From contig OZ242287.1 in NCBI GenBank assembly GCA_965207495.1, positions 1,302,001-1,366,000 on the forward strand: 64,000 nt of DNA, written 5' to 3'. The position numbers and the translations under genes were made by a program. The notes under the pieces were generated by a model, which ran no database searches, was not told where the DNA came from, and was given only the letters and a program-made list of their open reading frames with translations. Source of the stretch: Bin5 sp965207495 (GTDB lineage Bacteria; Chloroflexota; Anaerolineae; Caldilineales; Caldilineaceae). Shown here in pieces: positions 44,219 to 52,416 of the stretch; the stretch's first letter is position 1, and each line of letters starts with the position of its first letter.

Positions 44219-46465
44219 GTGACCACCCTCTACTTCGAGAAGCTCTCCCAGTACGATCGCGCCGCCGAACCGGTCACCGTCAGCATACCTTTTGCCCAGG
44301 GCAAACTGCCCGACGCAGCCCATCTTGTCATCGAAGACGACGGCCAGGCCTTGTCCTCCCAACAACGTGCCCTCGCCCACTGGCCCGATGGCAGCGTGAA
44401 GTGGCTGCTCGTCCACCTCCAACCGGACCTTCCCGGCAACCTCTCCAAGACGCTCAACTTCCGCACTACCTCTGATCCTGCGCCGCAGCCGCAACAGCAA
44501 GTTCAAGTGACGGAAAATGCCGACGGCCTGCTCGTCGACACCGGTCCTCTCCGTTTTCGCGTACCGCGCGACGGCTTCCTCCCCGTGCAGGATGTCGCCC
44601 TCGCCGGCGGTCCGGCGTGGCCCGAACCTTTCGCCGGCTTCACAATCGAGACCGATGTTGCCGCTGCCGCGAGCAGCAGCGGCGCCGTCGAGCTGGAGAT
44701 TGATGAGGCTGGCCCGCTCCGCGCCGTCATTCTCGTGCGCGGCCGCCATCTCCAACCTGACGGAAGCGAATTCCTGGCCCTGCGCGGCCGCATCACCGCC
44801 TACGCCGGCAAGCCATACATCGAAGTTGAGCACCAGTTTCTGCACACACTGGACCTTCCCCAGGTAACACTGCAAAGTCTGCGCCTGGACTTCGCCGCCC
44901 CGCCAGCCGAAAAGTCGCCCCAACTCGCTCTCGGTGAAGGCTGGTATCGAACCTCTATTGCGGAGAGCGAGAGCGAAGTCTCACAGACCTTGGACACCGA
45001 AACAATGCTCTATCAGTCCAACGAGCACTTTATCGACTCCTATTATGGCGACTTCTGGACCGACTGGCGCGACGAGCAGGGCGGACTCTGCCTCTCAATC
45101 CACCAGGCCCACCAGAACTTCCCCAAAAGACTGCACGGCCATACACACGGCATCGCCTGCTGGCTCTATCCCGCCGGCGAACTAACTGCCCCGATCCTGC
45201 AGGGCATGGCCAAGACCCACCGCATCCAGCTCCACTTCCACGCGCCCGGTACCCCCCTCGACGATCTGAGTCAGCGCAGCCTGCAGTTCCAACTTCCGGA
45301 TCGACCTTCGCTGCCGGTCGACTGGTATCGGGCCAACAACACTTGGATCGAGACCTATTTCCCCGAGATTCTGCCCCGTCGCCTCTACACGGATCTCAAT
45401 AACCTGCACGATGGACGCCCCAAAGCCCTCGGCATGATGCATTTCGGCGACGCGCCCGACTCCGGCTATACCAATCAGGGACGCGGTGGCGGCGAAAACG
45501 TCTGGGTCAACAACGAGTACGATCGACCCCACGCCTGCACCCTCTACTATGCCCTCACCGGCCAGCGCCGCGCCCTCGATTCCGCCCTCGTCAGCGCCCG
45601 TCACTGGCTCGACGTAGACTTCTGTCACCACCATCCCGACCCGCTGATCGACGGCGGCCTGCGTATCCACACCCGCTACCACGCCACCGGAAGATGCACG
45701 CCGTCCCACGAGTGGACCGAAGGCTTTCTGGACTACTACTTCCTTACCGGTCGCAGGGAAAGCCTGGACGCGGCCAACTCAATCGGCGAAAATATCCTCC
45801 GCCACATGGCCTTGCCATCAATGCGTCAGCTGGGTGAAGCATCCGTGCGTGAAGGGGGATGGGCCCTGCGCGCCTATGTCGGCCTCTGGCTCGGAACCGG
45901 CGAACAGCGCTGGCGCGACGAAGCCAAGCAGCTGATCGAGATGTTCCTCGACTGGCATGACGAATATGGCGCGCTCCTCGCCCCCTATACCAGCCACACC
46001 ATGCCGCGCGTGCCCTTTATGATCTCTCTGACCGTCTGCTCTTTTGCCCGCTATCTCCTCATCGAAGACGACGAAAGAGTCAAGCAACTGATTGTGTCGG
46101 TGATGGATGATCTCATCGAACACTGTCTCGGGCCGGACGGCGTCTTCTACTACAAAGAGCTCCCGTCCCTTCAGCGGACCGCGCCCACGCCCCATGCGCT
46201 GGAAGCGCTCACCTACGCCTGGCGCGTCAGCGGAGACGAGCGCTATCTGAAGGTCGCGGCCAACACCTTCGCTGCGTTGACGGCAAACCTGGAAGGTAAG
46301 GAAGGCGGCCCCAAATTCGCCGATCCCTCCGGCGCCGTCATCGACGGCGTAGGGGGCGGACGCATCTTCGCCGACAAATACACCTCACTGATCCTGTATG
46401 CCGGCGCCGCCGCCCCCCTCGGCCTGCTGGACTGGTACGAGTATCCCTTTCCCGGCGCAGCCTGA
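44219..46465 (+). CDS. PcRGLX/YetA-like protein (RIFT barrel, beta-sandwich and alpha-toroid), putative pectin lyase/hydrolase
   Basis: A protein of about 748 residues. The N-terminus VSIPFAQGKLPDAAHLVIED with HWPDGSVKWLLVHL is the RIFT-barrel domain seen in Bacillus YetA and in rhamnogalacturonan exolyases of the PcRGLX type. A central beta-sandwich (residues of about 90-330) follows, and then an all-helical toroid with HACTLYYALTGQRRALDSAL and HEWTEGFLDYYFLTGRRESL. No signal peptide is seen, so it may act on imported oligosaccharides. The start is taken as GTG 44219 after AGGAGA; TTG 44189 is an alternative. Family assignment is from memory of the motif set, so the activity is tentative. 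Confidence 0.75.
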   Translation: MTTLYFEKLSQYDRAAEPVTVSIPFAQGKLPDAAHLVIEDDGQALSSQQRALAHWPDGSVKWLLVHLQPDLPGNLSKTLNFRTTSDPAPQPQQQVQVTENADGLLVDTGPLRFRVPRDGFLPVQDVALAGGPAWPEPFAGFTIETDVAAAASSSGAVELEIDEAGPLRAVILVRGRHLQPDGSEFLALRGRITAYAGKPYIEVEHQFLHTLDLPQVTLQSLRLDFAAPPAEKSPQLALGEGWYRTSIAESESEVSQTLDTETMLYQSNEHFIDSYYGDFWTDWRDEQGGLCLSIHQAHQNFPKRLHGHTHGIACWLYPAGELTAPILQGMAKTHRIQLHFHAPGTPLDDLSQRSLQFQLPDRPSLPVDWYRANNTWIETYFPEILPRRLYTDLNNLHDGRPKALGMMHFGDAPDSGYTNQGRGGGENVWVNNEYDRPHACTLYYALTGQRRALDSALVSARHWLDVDFCHHHPDPLIDGGLRIHTRYHATGRCTPSHEWTEGFLDYYFLTGRRESLDAANSIGENILRHMALPSMRQLGEASVREGGWALRAYVGLWLGTGEQRWRDEAKQLIEMFLDWHDEYGALLAPYTSHTMPRVPFMISLTVCSFARYLLIEDDERVKQLIVSVMDDLIEHCLGPDGVFYYKELPSLQRTAPTPHALEALTYAWRVSGDERYLKVAANTFAALTANLEGKEGGPKFADPSGAVIDGVGGGRIFADKYTSLILYAGAAAPLGLLDWYEYPFPGAA

Positions 46466-46512
46466 CCGCACCGTGAGGTCCGCCTTTCCAATACACTACG
46501 CCGGCGGCACAG

Positions 46513-46560
46513 TCTGCCCGTTGCCCAATTTCCGCACAACCGGAGTCGGCAACGGGCAGA
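46513..46560 (+). promoter_or_regulatory. 13-bp perfect intergenic hairpin without U-tract
   Basis: TCTGCCCGTTGCC (46513-46525) is the exact reverse complement of 46548-46560, with a 22-nt loop between. No T-run follows on either strand. It lies between two co-oriented glycan genes, so it may stabilise the upstream message or attenuate the downstream gene. Confidence 0.65.
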
Positions 46561-46582
46561 ATCGCCCACCAGGTGACGACCT

Positions 46583-47503
46583 ATGCAGGCAAAGCGCCTT
46601 TCTTCCAATCCGATAATCACACCTGCCCTGGACGAATCCATCGGCACAAACATCAACGGGCCGTCACTATTGCGCGTACCCGACTGGCTACCGAATCCAC
46701 TGGGCCGGTACTACCTCTATTTCGCCCACCATCAGGGCAAATCTATCCGCCTGGCCTATGCCGACGCGCTGACTGGGCCATGGACTGTTTACTCGCCAGG
46801 CACGCTGCGTCTGGAACAGACCCCCTGCTACAACCATATTGCCAGCCCTGACATACATATCGACGAAGAAAACCTGCGCATTCTGATGTACTATCACGGA
46901 CCCTTTGTTCGGCCGCAAGAGCTCGACGCCGATCCGCTGAAGCAGAGGTTTCCCAATCTGAATGGACAGCGTTCACTGTTGGCTACTTCTGAGGATGGTA
47001 TCAATTTTGACTCCGACAAGGAGATCTTCGGTCCTAGCTATTTTAGGGTCTTCCGCTACCCTGAGGCCGCCGACGGTTGGGTCTACGCGCTGGGAATGCC
47101 CGGCATCCTCTTCCGCAGCCGCGACGGGCGCACCAACTTCGAACCAGGCCCCGTCCTCTTCAGTCACGAACAGCGGCATACGGCCCTGCTCCTGCGCGAC
47201 GACATCCTCTACGTCTTCTTTTCCCGCGCCGGCGACTGCCCCGAGCACATCCTCTGCTCCACCGTCGACCTCCGCCCCGACTGGAAGGAGTGGAAGGCCT
47301 CCGCCCCCTTCTCAATCCTGGAGCCGGAAACCGTTTACGAAGGCGTCAACCTGCCCTTGGAGCCATCGCAGCGCGGCGCCATCCACGAACCCGCCCGCCA
47401 GCTGCGCGATCCCGGCATCTACCAGGAAGACGGCCAGGTCTATCTCCTCTACTCAGTCGCCGGCGAAAGCGGCATCGCTTTGGCAGAGCTCTGGATCAAT
47501 TGA
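46583..47503 (+). CDS. Glycosidase-like five-bladed beta-propeller protein
   Basis: A 306-residue protein with the repetitive strand pattern of GH43/GH32/GH130-like propellers: GPSLLRVPDWLPNPLGRYYL with YFAHHQGKSIRLAYADALTG, PDIHIDEENLRILMYYHGPF, HTALLLRDDILYVFFSRAGD and REPARQLRDPGIYQED-type closing blade (HEPARQLRDPGIYQEDGQVY). It lacks a signal peptide. It follows the YetA-like gene across a hairpin and so probably takes part in the same glycan breakdown. I cannot name a specific GH family with confidence, and the acidic catalytic residues were not mapped. Confidence 0.75.
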   Translation: MQAKRLSSNPIITPALDESIGTNINGPSLLRVPDWLPNPLGRYYLYFAHHQGKSIRLAYADALTGPWTVYSPGTLRLEQTPCYNHIASPDIHIDEENLRILMYYHGPFVRPQELDADPLKQRFPNLNGQRSLLATSEDGINFDSDKEIFGPSYFRVFRYPEAADGWVYALGMPGILFRSRDGRTNFEPGPVLFSHEQRHTALLLRDDILYVFFSRAGDCPEHILCSTVDLRPDWKEWKASAPFSILEPETVYEGVNLPLEPSQRGAIHEPARQLRDPGIYQEDGQVYLLYSVAGESGIALAELWIN

Positions 47504-47559
47504 CCCAACCGCAAAACCATTGCTTCCAGACGCTGGTCTGCCCCAAAGTTCCAGACAGT

Positions 47560-47934
47560 TTACACAAGATCGTCTAGGCTGACTTCCAGTGCCTGTGCAA
47601 CCGAAGCCAGTGTCCTGGCAGAGCCCACGCGCCTACCCGTCTCGATCTGGGAGAGATAGACCGGGCTGATATTGATTGCCCCTGCCAGCGTTTTCTGACT
47701 CATGCCGCGGTACTCGCGATATACCTTTATCGGGCTTACGCCGGACAAGAGACGGTCAACCACTTCAACCGGAAACGACTCGCCCCCCTCATCGACTGCA
47801 AGATCATAGATTTCTTCATCACTCAGATCTGCTTCGGTTTCCCCATCCTTCGACAAGCGTACATACTCGCGCCAGGGAATCACGGCAAACATCGGCTGCC
47901 CGGCGTCATCGTGAATGATCTGCAGATTGCTCAT
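47560..47934 (-). CDS. XRE-type antitoxin with N-terminal extension
   Basis: A protein of about 124 residues. The C-terminal helix-turn-helix is clear (YREYRGMSQKTLAGAINISP, then VYLSQIETGRRVGSARTLASVAQAL). The N-terminal half (IIHDDAGQPMFAVIPWREYVRLSKDG) resembles the Phd/YefM-like toxin-binding stretch seen in RelE-associated antitoxins. ATG 47934 follows AGGAGG; the open frame upstream of it overlaps the toxin gene antisense-free and is not the start. It lies directly downstream of the interrupted RelE gene and should neutralise the toxin and repress the operon. Confidence 0.85.
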   Translation of the reverse strand: MSNLQIIHDDAGQPMFAVIPWREYVRLSKDGETEADLSDEEIYDLAVDEGGESFPVEVVDRLLSGVSPIKVYREYRGMSQKTLAGAINISPVYLSQIETGRRVGSARTLASVAQALEVSLDDLV

Positions 47935-47947
47935 GAGAACAGTCCTC

Positions 47948-48208
47948 CTACTGCCTGTAAGCCTGACCGCGTGGAGCGACGCGCAATACATCAATCGCGC
48001 ACGCCTAATCGTCCCTCTCAAATATGACTCGAAATCCGCCAACTCGCAGACGAAAACCCGGTCGCCCCACCAGCGAAGAAATGTCAACATCTCGCCGGTC
48101 GGGGTCCTCCGCCAACCTGTCCAATGCCCGACGAATGCGCTCGGCACTCTGGCGAGGCATCCTCTGAAGGGCCTTAATGGCCTGTTTCTTTATCGTCAGT
48201 CTGTACAC
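47948..48208 (-). pseudogene. RelE/ParE-type toxin interrupted by a nonsense codon
   Basis: From GTG 48208 (GGAG six bases upstream) the frame reads YRLTIKKQAIKALQRMPRQS and so on to GFRVIFERDD, a RelE-like toxin, then hits TAG at 48005-48007. The same frame continues without shift as ACAIDVLRVAPRGQAYRQ to a second TAG at 47948-47950. That is exactly the usual RelE C-terminus, carrying the Arg and Tyr used in catalysis or mRNA contact. With the internal TAG read as an amino acid the product would be 86 residues, the family norm. A single change such as CAG to TAG would explain it. The truncated 67-residue product is probably inactive. Confidence 0.82.
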
Positions 48209-48229
48209 TGAGTTCTCCGCACGAAAAGG

Positions 48230-48259
48230 ACTATAGCATAATGCTTAATTTTCGACCAA
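48230..48259 (-). promoter_or_regulatory. Probable promoter and operator of the relE-like/xre operon
   Basis: On the minus strand -35 TTGGTC (48254-48259) and -10 TATAGT (48230-48235) lie 18 bp apart, 22 nt before the GTG. The spacer contains the inverted repeat AGCAT-A-ATGCT (48235-48245), overlapping the -10. This is a plausible site for autorepression by the XRE antitoxin. Confidence 0.5.
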
Positions 48260-48389
48260 GCTTTTTGCTATACTAGCTTCTGCTGCAAACATACATAAAG
48301 CATTGAAAAACTCATTCAAAACACTAAGCAATGGTCAGGCGGCCGCATACTCTCCGAACACCCGGCGCCGGCGACAACCGGCTTTTCGA

Positions 48390-48419
48390 TTGACCCATAC
48401 GCGGGCCTACTGCTACAAT
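48390..48419 (+). promoter_or_regulatory. Sigma-70 promoter of the glutaredoxin-thioredoxin reductase gene
   Basis: -35 TTGACC (48390-48395), an 18-bp spacer ending in TGC (extended -10), and -10 TACAAT (48414-48419). The predicted transcript start near 48426 leaves a leader of about 138 nt to ATG 48564. The gap 48260-48563 holds nothing else that I can identify. Confidence 0.65.
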
Positions 48420-48563
48420 GCTGACAACAATACGCATCGCCTCAGCTTCGACCGTCGCAACAGCGATCAGCAGAGTAGCTGAATATGCAGTAGGCATATT
48501 GCTCTGCTCTTTAGAATGGAGACAAGAGCGGGCGAATACGCTCCTAGCAAAAAGGCAAAACCG

Positions 48564-49814
48564 ATGCCCGAATCTCTACCCGATATTGTCGTCTACGGCG
48601 CCTTCTGGTGCCCTGATTGCCGCCGCAGCAAACAGTTCCTCGGCGAGCATCAGATCCCATATGAGTGGGTGAACATCGAAGAGGACGCCGACGCCGAAAG
48701 GCGCGTCATCGAGATGAACGATGGCAAACGCATCATACCCACTATCCTCTTCGCCGACGGTTCCCGCCTCGTCGAACCGAGCAACGCCGAGCTGGCCGCA
48801 AAACTGGGTCTGAAAACAGAGGCCAGCCGCCAGCACTACCCGGTGATCGTTGTCGGCGGCGGCCCTGCCGGCCTGACCGCGGCCCTCTACCTGGCCCGTG
48901 AAGGTGTCGACATTCTCATCATCGAGCGCGCCGCCTTTGGCGGCCAAGCCGCGACCACCGAAAAACTGGATAACCTGCCCGGCTTCCCGGACGGTGTCGA
49001 CGGCTTTGACTTTGCGCAAAGGCTGCGGGCCCAGGCCGAGCGGTTCGGCGTTGAACTGCTACAAGCACAGGATGTCGCCACAATTCAGCGCCAGGACAAC
49101 TATCACCGCATCCAAACCGTCGCCGGCGATGAATACAGCGCCCAGGCCGTCCTGATCGCCACCGGCAGTCGCTACCGCCGCCTCAATGTGGCCGGCGAAA
49201 ACGACTATCTCGGTGCCGGTGTTCACTTCTGCGCCACCTGCGATGGCCCCTTCTACAGAGACAAAGAGGTGGCCGTGATTGGCGGCGGCAACAGCGCCGC
49301 GGAGGAAAGCCTGCTGCTGACGAAATTCGCCGAGCGGGTTACACTTCTGGTACGCGGCTCTGTCTTGCACGCGAGTCAGGTAATCCAGGAGTCAGTGTCC
49401 GGCAATGCGAAGATCGAGGTGCGATGGAATACCGAAGTCCAGGAATTCCTCGGCGCCAGAGCCCAACTGAACGGGCTGCGGCTATGGAATAACCAGGCCG
49501 AAGCCGAGTCGCACATGTCTGTAAATGGCGCTTTCGTCTTCATCGGTCTCCAGCCAAATACGGGATTCCTTGAGGGGACCGGCGTGCGCCTCAACAGGTG
49601 GGGTTTCATCGAGACCGGGCATAACCTTACCCACGATTCGGATGAGCGCCTGCCTCTCTTTGCAGACCGGGTTCCAGCTGCACTGGAGTCGAGTGTCCCC
49701 GGTCTCTTCGCCGCCGGAGACGCCCGCGCCGAAAGCACGAAACAGGTCGCCTCGGCCGCCGGCGAGGGCGCAACCGCGGCCCTCTTGATTCGCGACTATT
49801 TAAGAACAGTATGA
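48564..49814 (+). CDS. Glutaredoxin-thioredoxin reductase fusion flavoprotein
   Basis: A 416-residue cytoplasmic redox enzyme. Residues 1-80 form a glutaredoxin/NrdH-like domain with the active site CPDC (Cys16, Cys19). From about residue 93 a low-molecular-weight thioredoxin reductase follows: FAD site VVGGGPAGLTAA, redox pair CATC (223-226), NADPH site VIGGGNSAAEES, and the C-terminal FAD block GLFAAGDARAESTKQVASAAGEGA. Electrons may pass from NADPH via FAD and CATC to the attached glutaredoxin. ATG 48564 is preferred (AAGG 8 nt upstream); an in-frame ATG at 48516 would add 16 residues. Confidence 0.92.
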   Translation: MPESLPDIVVYGAFWCPDCRRSKQFLGEHQIPYEWVNIEEDADAERRVIEMNDGKRIIPTILFADGSRLVEPSNAELAAKLGLKTEASRQHYPVIVVGGGPAGLTAALYLAREGVDILIIERAAFGGQAATTEKLDNLPGFPDGVDGFDFAQRLRAQAERFGVELLQAQDVATIQRQDNYHRIQTVAGDEYSAQAVLIATGSRYRRLNVAGENDYLGAGVHFCATCDGPFYRDKEVAVIGGGNSAAEESLLLTKFAERVTLLVRGSVLHASQVIQESVSGNAKIEVRWNTEVQEFLGARAQLNGLRLWNNQAEAESHMSVNGAFVFIGLQPNTGFLEGTGVRLNRWGFIETGHNLTHDSDERLPLFADRVPAALESSVPGLFAAGDARAESTKQVASAAGEGATAALLIRDYLRTV

Positions 49815-49827
49815 CAGTATGGACCCC

Positions 49828-49857
49828 TTGCTAGGCGACGGTTTGCTAGGCGACGGT
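49828..49857. repeat. 15-bp tandem duplication
   Basis: TTGCTAGGCGACGGT occurs twice in a row (49828-49842, 49843-49857), between the reductase and PhyH genes. The word resembles the TTGCTAGCCACCGT part of the dispersed REP-like element, so it may be a degraded fragment of it. Confidence 0.6.
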
Positions 49858-49941
49858 GCCATCCAACGTCATTCGTCACCGCCATCTGCTCTTTGGCCAT
49901 GGGCGATGTACAGAACCCGGCAATATGTTAAGGAGAATTAG

Positions 49942-50775
49942 GTGTTCACACCAGAACAGCGGGAACACATTGACGAGCAGGGTTATCTGATCGTAGAAAA
50001 CGCGCTTGAACCCTTCGGTTTGGACCGTGTTCGGGCCGCCTACGAGGCCATCCAAGGTCAGACCGAGCCAGCCTGGGCCGATTCCGTGCGCAACGGCACC
50101 TACAAGGGCGGCTATGGCAACGGGCCTGACGCACACACCATGGGCGACATTCACCAGTACGACCCCCTCTTCCTGGACATCGCTGAAAACCCGACTGTGC
50201 TGCCCATCCTCAAAGAGACTGTCGGGCCTGACGTTCAGACAATGGAGATGGTCGCCCACTGCCATCACGCCGGCACAAATGCCCATACCGGCTGGCATCG
50301 AGACTGGCCCGCCTGGCGCCATCCGCAGTTCATGCTCAAGGCCAAAGTCTTCTATTTTCTCGATGATCAAACGCCCGACATGGGCTGCTTCAGCCTCGTT
50401 CCCGGCAGCCACAAGCGAGACCCGCACCCGTCCCGAACCGAGTACGTCGGCGAAACGCTGGAGCAAATGCCGGGGCTGAAAAAGATAGTCGGCAAGGCCG
50501 GCTCTGCCATCATCTGGAACGTTCTCTGCTGGCATACCGGCCTGGCCAACACCAGCGCACGCCACCGCCGCATCCTGATTTACGGATACATGCCCTTCTG
50601 GGTAAAAAAGTGGGGCAGTACGCCCCCGCCCCAGCACATCGTCGACTGGGCCGATACCCCGTACCGCCGCCAGCTCATGGGGATCCATGCCGTCGAAGGC
50701 CGCGCCGCCTGGGATCGCAAAGACGTGCCCTATCTGCCCGAGCACGCCGAAATCGCGACCGCCAAGAAATTTTGA
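49942..50775 (+). CDS. Phytanoyl-CoA dioxygenase (PhyH) family protein
   Basis: A 277-residue Fe(II)/2-oxoglutarate oxygenase. The start FTPEQREHIDEQGYLIVENAL is typical. The HxD ligands lie in TGWHRDWPAWRHPQFML, the distal His in IIWNVLCWHTGLANTSARHRR, where the Arg is the 2-oxoglutarate contact, and FSLVPGSHKRDP lies between them. The start is GTG 49942, preceded by AAGGAGA. It is distant from the PhyH protein at 19700-20464. The GH4 gene follows 157 bp downstream, so a shared glycan-related operon is possible; the substrate is unknown. Confidence 0.9.
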   Translation: MFTPEQREHIDEQGYLIVENALEPFGLDRVRAAYEAIQGQTEPAWADSVRNGTYKGGYGNGPDAHTMGDIHQYDPLFLDIAENPTVLPILKETVGPDVQTMEMVAHCHHAGTNAHTGWHRDWPAWRHPQFMLKAKVFYFLDDQTPDMGCFSLVPGSHKRDPHPSRTEYVGETLEQMPGLKKIVGKAGSAIIWNVLCWHTGLANTSARHRRILIYGYMPFWVKKWGSTPPPQHIVDWADTPYRRQLMGIHAVEGRAAWDRKDVPYLPEHAEIATAKKF

Positions 50776-50932
50776 CGCGAACGCAAGGCGGCCAAAGCGT
50801 GCCGCCCGACCGCTGCTCGATCCGCCTTACCCGGCACGCCGATCATGTAGTTCCGCCAGATCTGTCTGCCAGCCATCACAATTCTCTCCGCGCCCACAGC
50901 CGGTGCAACAGGAATTTTCACAAGGAGTCTCT

Positions 50933-52333
50933 ATGTCCACCCCAATCAAACTGACCGTCATCGGCGCCGGCAGCGCCCAGTTCTCTCTCGGCCTTGTCAA
51001 AGACATCTGCCTGACAGAATCTCTCAGCGGCAGTCTCATCTCCTTCATGGACATCGACCCCGACAGGCTCGATATGATCCATAAGCTCGGCCTACGCTAT
51101 GCCAACGAACTTGGCGCCGACCTGCGCTTCGAGAGCACCACCGACCGGCAGGATGCCCTCCGGGACGCCGATTTCGTCATCAACACCGCCTCCGCCAGCA
51201 GCCACCAGAAGCAGCGCGACGGTCGCGAGCTGATGGAAAAGTACGGCTACTATCACGGCGGGCGTATGCGTCAGAGCAACTTCGTCAATCTCGACCTCAT
51301 GCTCGGCGTGACTGGCGACATGGAGGAAATCTGCCCCGACGCCTGGCTGATCCAGTCGGGCAATCCCGTCTACCAGGGCTGCACCCTCATGACCCGCACC
51401 TCTAGCATCAAAGTCTGCGGCCTCTGCCACGGCCACTATGGCGTACATCAGATCGCCAGAACACTCGGCTTTACCGACCTTGCCGACCTCACCTGGCAAG
51501 CGCCAGGCCTCAATCACAACATCTGGCTCACCCACTTCTACTACAAAGGCGAAGACGCCTACCCGATTCTCGAAAAATGGATCGCGGAAGAAGGTGAAAA
51601 CTACTGGGAGACCCACGTCGCCGATCGCACCCATGACATCCAGATGAGCCGTGGGACCATCCACATGTACCGCATGTACGGACTCATGCCCATCGGCGAC
51701 ACACCCCGCCGCGGAGCCTGGTGGTACCATACCGACATCGACACCAAAATGTGGTGGTTCCCCCAACCTTGGGGCGGCCCCGACACCCATCTCGCCAGGC
51801 CCTACTTTGTCGAAAACTTGGAAAAACGCGTCGCCCAGATGACCAAACTGACCAGCGACCCCTCCACCAGCCTGATCGAAGCCTTCGGCTCGGAAAAGAC
51901 CCATGAACAGCAGGTTCCGATCATCGACGGCCTGGTAAACGACAATGAAGGCCAGTTCCAGGTCAACGTGCCCAACCACGGTGCCTTGGCCGGCGTCCCC
52001 GACGATGTTGTCGTCGAGGTACCCGCCATCGTCAACAGTAGCGGCATCCACCCCATCCGCGTCGACCCGCTTCCCCGCAAAGTCCTTTACACCCAAATCA
52101 TGCCCGAAGTCCTGGAAATGGAACGGGAACTGCTCGCCTTCGAGACCGGCGACCGCTCACTTCTCTTCCTGGACTCGCTCGAATGCGAACAGACACACTC
52201 CTACAACCAGGCGCTCTCCGTCTTCGAGGAGCTCATGGAGATGGGTGGCAACGAAAAACTTAACGAACATTTCATGTGGGGCCCCGGCCAGGAAATGCTG
52301 CGCCAGCCCGTACGCACCAAAGAACCGGCCTGA
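50933..52333 (+). CDS. Glycoside hydrolase family 4 protein (alpha-glucosidase/galactosidase/galacturonidase type)
   Basis: A 466-residue NAD- and Mn-dependent glycosidase with an unusual oxidation-elimination mechanism. It shows the Rossmann start KLTVIGAGSAQFSLGLVKDI, FMDIDPDRLDMI, the conserved NPV (QSGNPVYQG) and the metal-site Cys and His in VCGLCHGHYGVHQI. NHNIWLTHFYYKGED follows. These motifs match the MelA/AglA/LplD side of GH4 rather than 6-phospho-beta-glucosidases. ATG 50933 follows AAGGAG with a 5-nt spacer; the frame extends further upstream without coding character. It acts in the cytoplasm on imported alpha-linked sugars; galacturonides are possible in this neighbourhood. Confidence 0.9.
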   Translation: MSTPIKLTVIGAGSAQFSLGLVKDICLTESLSGSLISFMDIDPDRLDMIHKLGLRYANELGADLRFESTTDRQDALRDADFVINTASASSHQKQRDGRELMEKYGYYHGGRMRQSNFVNLDLMLGVTGDMEEICPDAWLIQSGNPVYQGCTLMTRTSSIKVCGLCHGHYGVHQIARTLGFTDLADLTWQAPGLNHNIWLTHFYYKGEDAYPILEKWIAEEGENYWETHVADRTHDIQMSRGTIHMYRMYGLMPIGDTPRRGAWWYHTDIDTKMWWFPQPWGGPDTHLARPYFVENLEKRVAQMTKLTSDPSTSLIEAFGSEKTHEQQVPIIDGLVNDNEGQFQVNVPNHGALAGVPDDVVVEVPAIVNSSGIHPIRVDPLPRKVLYTQIMPEVLEMERELLAFETGDRSLLFLDSLECEQTHSYNQALSVFEELMEMGGNEKLNEHFMWGPGQEMLRQPVRTKEPA

Positions 52334-52358
52334 CCCGGTCGTGCCGCACAGTAATGCA

Positions 52359-52398
52359 GTGCAAGGGACGCGGCGCCTTCACTGCGCGTCCCTTGCAC
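52359..52398 (+). promoter_or_regulatory. 14-bp perfect intergenic hairpin without U-tract
   Basis: GTGCAAGGGACGCG (52359-52372) is exactly complementary to 52385-52398, with a 12-nt loop between. It lies between the GH4 stop and the GTG of the FtsX-type gene, 18 nt before the latter, so it could limit ribosome or polymerase passage. No T-run is present. Confidence 0.68.
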
Positions 52399-52416
52399 CT
52401 ACTCTGACATAATTCC

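Noticed and set aside
47527..47541. Short CAGAC-GCTG-GTCTG hairpin between convergent genes
   Set aside because: It has only a 5-bp stem with no U-tract, too weak to call a terminator.
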